Shown here one piece after another: positions 52,979-61,406 of a DNA stretch of 64,000 nucleotides. Numbering within the stretch: the first letter of the stretch is position 1; the number at the start of each line of letters is the position of its first letter. This DNA comes from Nocardia sp. BSTN01 (lineage in GTDB: Bacteria > Actinomycetota > Actinomycetes > Mycobacteriales > Mycobacteriaceae): contig NZ_JADKYP010000002.1 in assembly GCF_015354405.1 (NCBI RefSeq), forward strand, positions 310,001 through 374,000. Reading direction: 5' to 3'. The notes under the pieces were generated by a model, which was not told where the DNA came from, searched no databases, and was given only the letters and a program-made list of their open reading frames with translations. The translations under genes and the position numbers were made by a program.

Positions 52979-53181
52979 AGATTCGACTCGACCGCACCGT
53001 CTGCGACGGTTTCGGCACCTGCGCCAAACACGCGCCGAAGTACTTCTCCCTCGACGACTGGGGGTACGCCTCCCTGGAGGGTGACGGCGCCGTCCCGCCC
53101 GCCGATCGCGACGGCGTGCACCGGGCACTCCTGGACTGCCCGGTGCACGCCATCACCGAAATCGACAGCGCGGCCGAATAA
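52975..53181 (+). CDS. Ferredoxin (3Fe-4S/4Fe-4S, P450-type)
   Basis: A 68-residue ferredoxin. The cluster Cys are in VCDGFGTCAKHAP (first two) and LLDCPVHAITEI (third), so only three ligands in the usual positions: the typical [3Fe-4S] carriers that feed P450s in actinobacteria. The variable residue of C-x-x-X-x-x-C is Phe here. GTG 52975 overlaps the stop of the NuoF-like gene (GTGA), so the two are a coupled electron-transfer pair. No intact P450 lies in the same operon; the acceptor must be elsewhere or be another oxygenase. Confidence 0.93.
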   Translation: MKIRLDRTVCDGFGTCAKHAPKYFSLDDWGYASLEGDGAVPPADRDGVHRALLDCPVHAITEIDSAAE

Positions 53182-53190
53182 TTCGCGCCG

Positions 53191-53463
53191 TCAGCGCCAG
53201 GGCAGGCAGCCCGCGCTCCGCAGCCGCGAGGCCAATCCCGCGTCGATCCCCACCGGCCCACCGAACCCGCCGGCGCTCAGGGTGGGAACCAGCTGCGCGC
53301 CGAGCCCGGCGCCGATCGAGCATCCGAGGAGATTGATGTCGACGGTGACGATCTCCTTGGGCGGGGTGAACCCTGGGTCGTCCTCGGCCGCAGCGGCGCC
53401 TGCCCCCGCCACCGCGGCGACGGTCAACGCCGCGGTGGCGAGACCGGTGGTGATGATGCGCAC
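53191..53463 (-). CDS. Small secreted protein
   Basis: A 90-residue product with a Sec signal peptide: VRIITTGLATAALTVAAVAGAGAAAA, probably cut near AAA-ED. The mature part of about 63 residues has two Cys (LLGCSIGAGLG and AGCLPWR at the very end) that may form a disulfide, and a Gly/Leu-rich middle. GTG 53463 has GGAGG at 6-10 bases upstream (GAAGGAGGATAC), an excellent ribosome site. Small secreted proteins of this style are frequent in Nocardia and mycobacteria; the function is unknown. Confidence 0.8.
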   Translation of the reverse strand: MRIITTGLATAALTVAAVAGAGAAAAEDDPGFTPPKEIVTVDINLLGCSIGAGLGAQLVPTLSAGGFGGPVGIDAGLASRLRSAGCLPWR

Positions 53464-53474
53464 GTATCCTCCTT

Positions 53475-53493
53475 CTGCGCCGGTGTGGCGCAG
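53475..53493 (-). promoter_or_regulatory. Leader hairpin of the secreted-protein gene
   Basis: CTGCGCC and GGCGCAG form a 7-bp stem with a 5-base loop, ending just upstream of the ribosome site of the gene at 53463. It may stabilise the mRNA 5' end or be an operator. Evidence is position and symmetry only. Confidence 0.3.
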
Positions 53494-53630
53494 GTCGATT
53501 TCCGGTGTACACAGCAATGACGGCCCGCCGGAACCAGGCCGACAAGGCCGGAACATAGTGTTGACCACCGGTGAACGCGCCAAACCACGCCCGGGGGTAT
53601 CCGGCGATCCGGCTCGGCGAGCAGTAGTTG

Positions 53631-54371
53631 CTAGGCCCGCGCGGTCGCACCGTCGGCCGAGCGGCGGTTCAGCACCCGGTCCGCGGCCTCCCAGTGCGCA
53701 TCCGAGACCCAGAGCCGGGCAAAAGCTTCCACCGCCTCGGATTCCGTGGCGCCGGATACGACCCGCTTGATCGGCGCCGACGCCGGATGCGCCAGCCCGG
53801 CGGCCAGGGCGCGCCACTCCTGCTCGAAATCCGCTCGTGGCACCACCCGGTCGATCAGGCCGTACCGCTCGGCGTCCGCGGCGGACAGCACGGTGCCCGA
53901 TCCCGCGAGCAGCAGGGCGCGGCTGCGCCCGACCAACCGGGTGAGCCGTTCGGCCCCACCCCAGGCCGGCATGATCGCCAGCGCCACCTGATTGAACCCG
54001 ATGGTGATGTCGTCGGCGGCGATCCGGATATCGGCGGCCACCGCGAATTCCGCGCCGCCGCCCAGGGCATGACCGTTGAGCGCCGCGACCACCGGGGCCG
54101 GGAACGCGGCCAGCCGATCGCAGATGCCGCGCATCCGCCACGCCATCCGGGCCGCACCTTCCTCGGTGCGAATCGCGGCCAGCTGCTTGAGATCTCCGCC
54201 GGAGACGAACGCGCGCTCTCCCGCACCGCGCACCACGAGCACCCGGGCACCGGCCGCGGCGTCGATCGCTTCATCGAGCTGGTCCATCGTCTCCGGTGCG
54301 ATGGCGTTGCGCGCCTGCGGGCGGTTGATGGTCAGTACCGCGATCCCGCCGTCCACTTCGAGGTCGACCAT
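53631..54371 (-). CDS. Crotonase-family protein (enoyl-CoA hydratase-like)
   Basis: A 246-residue crotonase-fold protein. The oxyanion-hole segments are GERAFVSGGDLKQLAAI and LNGHALGGGAEFAVAADIRIA. The first catalytic Glu (rat E144) is kept in GGGAE. The second (rat E164, normally in P-E-I) is Gln: the segment reads GFNQVALAIMPAWGGAERL. True hydratases need both, so this enzyme may instead be an isomerase, decarboxylase, thioesterase or C-C lyase of the same fold. It is divergent from the acyl-CoA ligase at 54483 with an operator-like repeat between them. Confidence 0.87.
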   Translation of the reverse strand: MVDLEVDGGIAVLTINRPQARNAIAPETMDQLDEAIDAAAGARVLVVRGAGERAFVSGGDLKQLAAIRTEEGAARMAWRMRGICDRLAAFPAPVVAALNGHALGGGAEFAVAADIRIAADDITIGFNQVALAIMPAWGGAERLTRLVGRSRALLLAGSGTVLSAADAERYGLIDRVVPRADFEQEWRALAAGLAHPASAPIKRVVSGATESEAVEAFARLWVSDAHWEAADRVLNRRSADGATARA

Positions 54372-54410
54372 CGCACGTTCTCCATTCTGGATATGTTGCT
54401 TCTCCGAATC

Positions 54411-54427
54411 TGAGAATATCATCTCCA
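54411..54427. promoter_or_regulatory. GAGAAT-type operator copy 1 (imperfect)
   Basis: TGAGAATATCATCTCCA in the 111-base gap between the divergent crotonase and ligase genes. GAGA and TCTC arms surround an AT-rich centre, and TTCTC at 54400-54404 pairs with GAGAA at 54412-54416 as an overlapping repeat. The first nine bases are identical to the perfect copy at 56034-56050. Confidence 0.5.
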
Positions 54428-54482
54428 TATTCGGGTCCGGACACCCGGCCTTCCCCATTTCGTCGGGCATTGGAGCTGAGCC

Positions 54483-56036
54483 ATGCGAAAGATCCCGCAG
54501 CAGTTGGTCGATCGATACGAGGCGCGCGGATGGTGGACGCGCGAATCCCTCGGCGAGATGCTGGCGCGGGGCCTGGCCGGGGCGCCCGAGGTGCCGTTCC
54601 GCGTGCACTCCGCACTGCGCCCCTGGTCGGGCACAGTGCGCGAGGTCGAGCACATCGCCCGTCGGCTCGCCGCCGGATTGCGCCGCCGCGGTGTGGGGCC
54701 CGGCGATGTGGTCGCCTTCCAGCTACCCAACTGGATGGAGGCCGCCGCCACGTTCTGGGCCGCCTCCTTCCTCGGGGCCACCCTGGTGCCGATCGTGCAC
54801 TTCTACGGCCGCAAGGAACTCGGTTACATCCTCGACGCCGTGCGCCCGAAGGTGTTCGTCACCGCGGAACGCTTCGGCGCCTTGGAGTTTCAGCCCGATC
54901 TGTGCGAGCGGGTGCCGATCGTCGGCGTGGTGGGACGCGACTTCGACATCCTGCTCGACGACGAGCCGATGCCCGGGATCGTCGCGGTGTCACCGGACTC
55001 CCCCGCGCTGATCGCCTTCACCTCCGGTACCACCCGCGACCCGAAGGGCGTGATCCACAGCCACCGCACGCTCGGCTTCGAAACTCGCCAGCTCAGTGCG
55101 CATTACCCGCCCGATCTGGGCGCCCAGCTCACCGCCGCACCGGTCGGGCATTTCATCGGTATGGTCAACGCCCTGCTCATCCCGGTGCTCGACGGGACGG
55201 AGATCAACCTGGTCGACGTGTGGGATCCCGGCCGGATCCTGGCGCTGATGTCGGATGTCGGCGCCACCGTGGCGGGCGGTGTGCCCTACTACCTGACCAG
55301 CCTGCTCGACCATCCGTCGTTCACCGACGCACATCTGCGCCAGATGAAATACGCGGGCCTGGGCGGAAGTTCGGTGCCGGCCGCGGTGACCACCCGGCTC
55401 ACCGACCTCGGCATCATCGCCTACCGCGCCTACGGCAGTACCGAACATCCGTCCATCACCGGCTCCGACTGCACCGATCCGCAGGACAAACGCCTCTACA
55501 CCGACGGCTGCCCGCTGCCCGGCGTGGAGATCCGGCTCTCCGACGACGGTGAGATCTTCAGTCGCGGACCGGATCTGTGCCTGGGCTACACGGATCCGAA
55601 ACTGACCGCCGCCGCATTCGACGACGAGGGCTGGTACCGCACCGGGGATGTCGGCCACTTGGACGAGGACGGCTATCTCACCATCACCGACCGGACCACC
55701 GACCTGATCATCCGGGGCGGCGAGAACATCAGCGCGGTCGAGGTCGAAGACGTTCTGCACCGCATGCCCGCGGTCGCGGAAGCGGTTGTCGTCGCCGCGC
55801 CCGATGCGCGGCTCATCGAACATGCCGCCGCGGTGGTACGGCTGCGGTCCGGCAGCACCACCCCGACGCTGGCCGACGTGCAGGCGCATCTGGCAGCGGC
55901 CGGGCTGGCCAAACAGAAGTGGCCCGAGGAGCTGCACATCGTCGACGACTTTCCCCGCACCCCGAGCGGCAAGGTCCAGAAGTACCGCGTGCGCGCCGCC
56001 GTCGCCGGCCAGGCCGTTGCCACGCACAACAAGTGA
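54483..56036 (+). CDS. Acyl-CoA synthetase (adenylate-forming, cyclohexanecarboxylate-CoA ligase-like)
   Basis: A 517-residue ANL-superfamily ligase that activates a carboxylic acid through an acyl-adenylate to its CoA ester. The P-loop-like motif is AFTSGTTRDPKGVIHSH, with AYGSTEHPS, GWYRTGDVGHLDEDGYL and the catalytic C-terminal lysine in RTPSGKVQKYRVR. The N-terminal PQQLVDRYEARGWW and LPNWMEAAATFWA resemble cyclohexanecarboxylate-CoA ligase-type enzymes rather than long-chain FadDs, pointing to a cyclic or short acid. Its stop codon forms part of the perfect operator before the next gene. It is divergent from the crotonase. Confidence 0.92.
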   Translation: MRKIPQQLVDRYEARGWWTRESLGEMLARGLAGAPEVPFRVHSALRPWSGTVREVEHIARRLAAGLRRRGVGPGDVVAFQLPNWMEAAATFWAASFLGATLVPIVHFYGRKELGYILDAVRPKVFVTAERFGALEFQPDLCERVPIVGVVGRDFDILLDDEPMPGIVAVSPDSPALIAFTSGTTRDPKGVIHSHRTLGFETRQLSAHYPPDLGAQLTAAPVGHFIGMVNALLIPVLDGTEINLVDVWDPGRILALMSDVGATVAGGVPYYLTSLLDHPSFTDAHLRQMKYAGLGGSSVPAAVTTRLTDLGIIAYRAYGSTEHPSITGSDCTDPQDKRLYTDGCPLPGVEIRLSDDGEIFSRGPDLCLGYTDPKLTAAAFDDEGWYRTGDVGHLDEDGYLTITDRTTDLIIRGGENISAVEVEDVLHRMPAVAEAVVVAAPDARLIEHAAAVVRLRSGSTTPTLADVQAHLAAAGLAKQKWPEELHIVDDFPRTPSGKVQKYRVRAAVAGQAVATHNK

Positions 56037-56050
56037 GAATATGATTCTCA
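56034..56050. promoter_or_regulatory. GAGAAT-type operator copy 2 (perfect)
   Basis: TGAGAAT-ATG-ATTCTCA, a perfect 7-3-7 inverted repeat that includes the stop codon of the upstream ligase and lies 21 bases before the amidohydrolase start. It is followed by TAAC, as in copy 3. Size and position fit a TetR-family repressor. Confidence 0.7.
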
Positions 56051-56071
56051 TAACGAACAAAGGAGACTCTT

Positions 56072-57253
56072 ATGACGAAGATCGAGCTGCCGTATCAGCT
56101 CTTCGACGCCGATAACCACCTGTACGAAACCAAAGAGGCCCTCACCCGGTATCTGCCGAAGGAGTTCGACGGCGCCATCCAGTACGTGGAACTGGGCGGC
56201 CGCACCAAGATCGCGGTCCTCGGCCAGATCAGCGAGTACATCCCCAACCCCACCTTCGAGGTGGTCGCGCGGCCCGGCGCGATGGAGGAGTACTTCAAGA
56301 ACGGCAATCCCGAGGGCAAGAGCCGCCGGGAGATCTTCGGTAAGCCGATGCGTTCGATTCCCGCGTTCCACGAGCCGGGCCCGCGTCTCGAGCTCATGAA
56401 CGAACTCCAGCTCGACCGCACGCTGATGTTCCCGACCCTGGCCAGCCTCATCGAGGAGCGCATGCGCCATCACCCCGATCTCATTCACGCCGTGGTGCAT
56501 TCGCTCAACCAGTGGCTGCTCGAGGAATGGGGTTTCACCTACAAGGACCGCATCTTCACCGTGCCGGTGGTGAGCCTGCCGATCGTGGAGAAGGCGATCG
56601 AGGAGCTCGACTGGTGTGTCGAACACGGCGCCAAGGCGATTCTGGTGCGGCCGGCCCCGGTTCCGGGTCTGCGCGGGCCGCGCTCGTTCGCCCTGCCGGA
56701 ATTCGACCCCTTCTGGAAGCGCGTGGTCGAGCACGACGTGCTGGTGACGATGCACTCCTCCGACAGCGGCTATTCGCGGTTCAACGCCGAATGGGAGGGC
56801 AGCAACCTGGAGATGCTGCCGTTCAAGACGAACACCTTCCGGATGACCACCGAATGGCGGCCGATCCAGGACGCCGTGGCCTCGTGGGTGTGCCACGGCG
56901 CGCTGTTCCGCCACCCCGAACTGAAGGTGGCCGTCATCGAGAACGGCGCCTCCTGGCTGGCCCCGCTGCTCGAGAACCTGCACGACACGTACAAGAAGGC
57001 GCCGGAGGGCTTCGGATTCCAGGATCCGGTCGAGGCGGTCAAGCGCAGCATCCACGTCAGCCCGTTCTGGGAAGAGGATCTGCAGGCCATCGCCGATCTG
57101 ATCGGTGTGGAGAACGTGCTGTTCGGCTCGGATTATCCGCATCCGGAGGGCCTGGCCGAACCGGCTCGCTACATCAACGAGATCAAAGATATGCCGCTGG
57201 CCGACCAGGAGAAGATCATGGGCGGCAACCTGGCGAGGTTGCTGAAGGTATGA
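56072..57253 (+). CDS. Amidohydrolase-2 family protein
   Basis: A 393-residue TIM-barrel amidohydrolase. Metal-site candidates are D-A-D-N-H in LFDADNHLYE (residues 10-19), His in VLVTMHSSDSG, VIENGASWLAPLLENLH, and Asp in VLFGSDYPHPEGL near the C-terminus. The stretch MRHHPDLIHAVVHSLNQWLLEEWGF is typical of the mycobacterial/nocardial subgroup found beside fadD and fadE genes, where members are often annotated as hydrolases or decarboxylases of unknown substrate. AAAGGAGA, 6-13 bases upstream, sets ATG 56072. A perfect operator lies just upstream. The next ligase gene starts 40 bases later. Confidence 0.92.
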   Translation: MTKIELPYQLFDADNHLYETKEALTRYLPKEFDGAIQYVELGGRTKIAVLGQISEYIPNPTFEVVARPGAMEEYFKNGNPEGKSRREIFGKPMRSIPAFHEPGPRLELMNELQLDRTLMFPTLASLIEERMRHHPDLIHAVVHSLNQWLLEEWGFTYKDRIFTVPVVSLPIVEKAIEELDWCVEHGAKAILVRPAPVPGLRGPRSFALPEFDPFWKRVVEHDVLVTMHSSDSGYSRFNAEWEGSNLEMLPFKTNTFRMTTEWRPIQDAVASWVCHGALFRHPELKVAVIENGASWLAPLLENLHDTYKKAPEGFGFQDPVEAVKRSIHVSPFWEEDLQAIADLIGVENVLFGSDYPHPEGLAEPARYINEIKDMPLADQEKIMGGNLARLLKV

Positions 57254-57293
57254 GCGGTGCGGTGCGAAGGCGGCATACCGCAGAGGACACAGC

Positions 57294-58721
57294 ATGAGCT
57301 GGGAGACCATCCCGCAGATGGTCGCCTCCTGCGCCGACCGCTTCGGTGACGCCGAGGCGGTCGTCGACGGCGATCTGCGGCTGAGTTACACCGAACTCGT
57401 CGACCGGGTACGCCGGGCCGCGGGCGCGTTCGCGGAGGCCGGGGTCGGCAAGGGCGATCGGGTCGCGATCTGGGCGCCCAATTCCGCCGGCTGGATCGTG
57501 GCCGCCTTCGGCCTGCTCACCGCGGGCGGGGTGCTGGTTCCGGTGAACACCCGCTTCCAGGCGGCCGAGGCGTCGGATGTCATCGGCCGCAGCGGCGCCA
57601 AGCTCCTGCTGGTACAGCAGGGCTTCCTCGGGCGCGAGCTCAGCGGGCCCGCGGGTGTGCCGGTCATCGACCTCTCTTCCGACTTCCTTTCCAGCGGTTC
57701 ACCTTTCGAACGCGAGGTGGCGGGGACCGATATCTCCGACATCATCTACACCTCCGGGACCACCGGCCGCCCCAAGGGCGTGATGATGAACCACCGCCAG
57801 AACCTGCGGCTCTACACCGAATGGTGTGAGCTGGCGGATCTGCGCGAGGGTGACCGCTATCTGGCGGTCAATCCGTTCTTCCACACCTTCGGCTACAAGG
57901 CCGGCGTGCTGGCGTCGTTCATCCGCGGGGCCACGATTCTCCCGGTGCCGGTGTTCGATGTGGATCGCGTCTGTGAACTCGTTGCGCGCGAACGGATCAC
58001 GATGCTGCCCGGTCCGCCCACCCTCTACCACTCGCTGCTGGAGGCGCGCGGACGCTACGACCTGTCGTCGCTGCGGTCCGCGGTCACCGGCGCGGCCGAC
58101 ATCCCGGTGGAGCTGATCCGCCGGGTGAAGACCGAACTGCCGTTCCGTTCGATCATGACCGGATACGGGCTGACCGAGGCGGGTACCGCGACCGCCTCGC
58201 GCCCGGGCGACACCTTCGAGCAGATCGCGACGACCGCCGGAACCCCGTGCGACGGCGTGGAAGTCCGCATCGCCGCCGACAGTGAGGTGCTGCTGCGCGG
58301 CTACACCGTCATGCAGGGCTATCTCGACGATCCGGCGGCCACCGCGGAAGCGATCGACGCCGAGGGCTGGCTGCACACCGGCGATCTGGGCGCCCTGGAC
58401 GAGGACGGCCGGTTGCGGATCATCGGACGGAAGAAGGACATGTTCATCGTCGGCGGCTTCAACGCCTACCCCGCCGAGATCGAGGGCCTGCTGCTGCAGC
58501 ACCCGGCGGTCGTGCAGGCGGCGGTGATCGGTATCCCCGACGAGCGGCTGGGCCAGGTCGGCAAGGCGTTCGTCGTCACGCGCGCGCCGCTGACCGAGGC
58601 CGGGCTCATCGCCTGGAGTCGCGAGCACATGGCCGGATACAAGGCGCCGCGTGCGGTGGTGTTCCTGGACGAATTACCCCTCAACGCGACCGGAAAGGTG
58701 ATGAAAGACCAGCTGCGGTAA
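57294..58721 (+). CDS. Acyl-CoA synthetase, FadD3-like
   Basis: A 475-residue ANL ligase similar throughout to mycobacterial FadD3, which activates the bicyclic HIP acid left after sterol ring A/B removal: DRVAIWAPNSAGWIVAAFGLLTAGGVLVPVNTRF, IIYTSGTTGRPKGVMMNHRQ, NPFFHTFGYKAGVLA, LPGPPTLYHSLLEARG, TGYGLTEAG, GWLHTGDLGALDEDG and LNATGKVMKDQLR with the catalytic Lys. It is slightly shorter than FadD3, and other HIP-pathway genes are absent here, so the true substrate may be a different cyclic carboxylic acid. It follows the amidohydrolase gene by 40 bases in the same direction. Confidence 0.9.
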   Translation: MSWETIPQMVASCADRFGDAEAVVDGDLRLSYTELVDRVRRAAGAFAEAGVGKGDRVAIWAPNSAGWIVAAFGLLTAGGVLVPVNTRFQAAEASDVIGRSGAKLLLVQQGFLGRELSGPAGVPVIDLSSDFLSSGSPFEREVAGTDISDIIYTSGTTGRPKGVMMNHRQNLRLYTEWCELADLREGDRYLAVNPFFHTFGYKAGVLASFIRGATILPVPVFDVDRVCELVARERITMLPGPPTLYHSLLEARGRYDLSSLRSAVTGAADIPVELIRRVKTELPFRSIMTGYGLTEAGTATASRPGDTFEQIATTAGTPCDGVEVRIAADSEVLLRGYTVMQGYLDDPAATAEAIDAEGWLHTGDLGALDEDGRLRIIGRKKDMFIVGGFNAYPAEIEGLLLQHPAVVQAAVIGIPDERLGQVGKAFVVTRAPLTEAGLIAWSREHMAGYKAPRAVVFLDELPLNATGKVMKDQLR

Positions 58722-58766
58722 CCCTTTCCACCCGCGAACCATGCCTTCCGGCCGCACAGAACGGCG

Positions 58767-59009
58767 GTGACGATGACCACCAGCGCTGGTGACACAGACC
58801 TGCGATTCGCCGACCTGAACCTGGACCGCGACGGGAAGCCGCGGCAGCCGCTCACGGTCCTCGACGTCGAGGCGCTGCGGCATTCGAGTCCCGGACGCAT
58901 CGCCGATATCGCCGCCGCAGCGGCACTCACCGGCGCCACCATCGACGTCGACACCGCCCTGCGCTGGGGTCTGGTGGATCGCATCGAGCCCGCCGGCGGG
59001 CCGTCGTAG
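58767..59009 (+). pseudogene. Internally deleted crotonase-like gene
   Basis: An 80-codon in-frame reading frame. The N-terminal half, DLRFADLNLDRDGKPRQPLTVLDVEALRHSSPGRIADIA, looks like the beginning of a long enoyl-CoA hydratase-like protein found with CoA transferases in this group. The C-terminal half, ALTGATIDVDTALRWGLVDRIEP, looks like the region after the crotonase core (x-A-L-x-W-G-L-V-D). The whole active-site core of some 200-250 residues is missing between them, around 58915-58935. The short protein might be made, but it cannot catalyse the family reaction. The assignment of the N-terminal half rests on my recollection of the family. Confidence 0.55.
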
Positions 59010-59046
59010 CGACGGCCGCGCACACCCCTCGCCGAGGAGGTCCGAG

Positions 59047-59810
59047 ATGAATCACCCAGCCGCACAGTCCCCACCGGCCGCGCTGCCGCATCCGGTATGC
59101 GAACTGTGGCCGCCGCACGCGGCCGACACGTCCTCGTCCGGGTGCGAGGTCCGTAGATGGGCGGCGTCGGGGGCCATGGACCTCACCGGTCCCGCGGGCG
59201 GGCCGCCCGACATCCCCCCGCTCCCGCCTTCGCGCTGGGTGACGCACTGGACCTGCTCGCACGCACCACCGCCGCGCTGGGCCGGGCGGTCGTCCTGGCC
59301 CCCGGCCCGCTGCTCACCACGCGCGCCGTCGACCACGGTTTCCGGCGCGCGGGCACGCGGTCGGCGGGCGGGTCCACCCGCCTGCTGCGCACCGCCGACG
59401 GCTGGTGCGCACTGACACTGTCCCGCGCCGACGATATCGCCGTCGTGCCCGCGATCATCGGCACCCACCGCATCGACGATCACTGGAAGTCGCTGGTCGG
59501 CACCGGACACGGCATGCCGGTGTTCTGCGCGGACGCGATCGGCGACCCGCTGTCGGGAATCGCGGCGGCGCTGGCGGTCTGCGCGGCCGTGCGGGCCGGG
59601 GGCGGTGTCCTGGCCGACGTCTCGATGCGCGCGGTCACGGCCGCCTTCGCCGCTGCGCCACCACGCTGCCCGGGCCCGCATCGGGTGTTCACTCACGACG
59701 GGCGCTGGCAGGTCCGGTGCGCGCACACGGCGACCACCCAGGCCGTCCTGTCCCCGCGCTCCGCGCAGTCCCGCGCCGCGTCCGGATTTCCGGGTGGTGT
59801 CGCATGTTGA
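59047..59810 (+). pseudogene. CaiB/BaiF-type CoA transferase-like gene with frameshift
   Basis: ATG 59047 (GGAGG upstream) opens MNHPAAQSPP, then CELWPPHAADTSSSGCEVRRWAASGAMDLTGPAGGPPDIP. At a run of six C (59214-59219) the family sequence moves to another frame: APAFALGDALDLLARTTAALGRAV, RSAGGSTRLLRTADGWCALTLSRADDIAVVPAIIG, and on to 59810. The R-L-L-R-x-A-D-G-W segment is typical of CaiB/BaiF-related CoA transferases. One extra C in the run would restore a single 254-residue frame. It is either a real frameshift or a sequencing error in the homopolymer. At this length it lacks the second half of full-size CaiB proteins. Confidence 0.65.
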
Positions 59811-61189
59811 TCCGCAATGCCGTCGTCTTCGGCAGTGCCCATACCGACATCCGCTGCGAACGCGGCACGATCACCGAATGCGGGCGCGGCCTGCGACCCC
59901 GGACCGGCGAAGAGGATATCGACGCACGCGGTAGGTAGCTGGTGCCCGGCCTGCACGACCACCACATCCATCTGCGCTCACTGGCGGCTCGCTCGGAGTC
60001 GATTCCGGTGGGGCCGGACCGGATTCGCGGTGCCCGTGCCCTGGCCGACCGTTTGCGCGACGCCGCGCACCGAACGCCGGGACACGCGTGGCTGCGGGCC
60101 GTGGACTACCACGACGACGTCGCCGGGGCCATCGACCGGTGGGCGCTGGACCGCATGGAGGTGGGCCGGCCGGTGCGGGTGCAGCATCGTTCCGGCGCGC
60201 TGTGGATCCTCGACTCCAGCGCCTGCGCCCTGCTCGACGTCGACAACTGTCCTCTGCCGGGAGTGGAACGTGATCCGCAGGGCCGGGCCACGGGCCGGTT
60301 GTGGCGGATGGACACCTGGCTCGGCGACCGGCTCGGTTGCCTGGCGCCCGACCCGGCGCCGATCTCGGCGGCGGCAGCGACGCGGGGTATCACCGGATTC
60401 ACCGATGCCACACCGGATCTCACCCGTCCCGAGGTCGGCACCCTCGCCGCCGCCGTGCTGGACGGGCGCATCGTGCAACGCGTCTACTGCATGGCCGAGC
60501 CCGATATCGAGGATCCGCACGTCGAGCGATTCCGTCTGGGCCCCACCAAAATTCTGCTCGACGACACCGCACTGCCCGACCTCGACGATGTCGTCGTGCG
60601 GCTGCGCCGGCTGCACGGCGCGGGCCGAGCCGCCGCGGTGCACTGTGTCACGCGGCTGCAGCTGATTCTGACCATGGCCGCCTTCGACCTGGCGGGCGTG
60701 GTGCCCGGCGACCGCATCGAACACGGCGCGGTCGTCCCCGCCGAGGTGCTGAGCTGGTTGCGCCGCAACGACATTCCGGTGATCACCCAGCCGCATTTCC
60801 CGATCGAGCGCGCCGCCCAGTACGCGCGCGACGTGCCCGCCGAGGACCGGCCCGATCTGTGGCGGCTCGGTTCGCTACTCGCCGCGGGCGTCGGGGTGGC
60901 GGCGGGCACCGACGCGCCGTTCGGCGATCCGGATCCGTGGGCGGTGGTGCGCGCCGCCACCGAGCGCGGGCTCGGCCGCCCGGCCACCGAGGCCCTGTCC
61001 CCGGCCACCGCGCTGTCACTGTTCTTCGGCACCGCCGCCAGGCCTCACATTCCCCGGACTCTCGCCCCGGGCCACAACGCCGACCTGACTCTGCTGCAGG
61101 TCCCGCCCACCGAGCTCGGCGATGCGCTCGACTCGCCGCCCGTGGCCGCCACGATCGTCGCCGGGCAGGTCGTCTACCGCGCGCCCTAG
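59804..61189 (+). pseudogene. Amidohydrolase (YtcJ-like) gene interrupted by amber codon
   Basis: One frame runs from ATG 59804 to 61189 with a single TAG at 59936-59938 (codon 45). Before it: LIRNAVVFGSAHTDIRCERGTITECGRGL, DIDARGR; after it: LVPGLHDHHIHLRSLAARS. In this family the position reads G-R-W-(V/L)-V-P-G-L-x-D-x-H-x-H, so TAG most likely replaced TGG (Trp). Downstream parts are intact: metal-binding D-H-H-I-H, AAVHCVTRLQLI, GDRIEHGAVVP, GVGVAAGTDAPFGDPDPW. The protein could restart at GTG 59942, losing the small beta-sandwich strand region. The ATG overlaps the end of the CoA transferase frame. Confidence 0.75.
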
Positions 61190-61204
61190 TGCGAGGAGCG
61201 TGCA

Positions 61205-61390
61205 CTACCGCCCGGTGCGCACATCGATGCGCACGCCCACGAGTTCGGAGCCGTCCGGAGTACCGGCTCGGATCGCGCCGCGCCGGATGTGCTCGAGCGT
61301 GCCCTCCCGGCGCAGATTTCCGATCCGGAATTCGATCGACAGTTGAGGCCCGCCACCGAAGTTTGCCGTACCGGCGCCGAATCGGGTGTA
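61205..61390 (-). pseudogene. 3' fragment of an unidentified gene
   Basis: About 57 codons ending in TAG: FGGGPQLSIEFRIGNLRREG, then TLEHIRRGAIRAGTPDG and SELVGVRIDVRTGR. The codon choice (GGC, ATC, CGC, GAG) looks like real protein and unlike a chance frame, but there is no start codon with a ribosome site and the frame merges into the operator region. It is probably the surviving 3' end of a deleted gene. The family is not recognised. Confidence 0.35.
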
Positions 61391-61406
61391 TCGTCGCAGC
61401 CAAATA

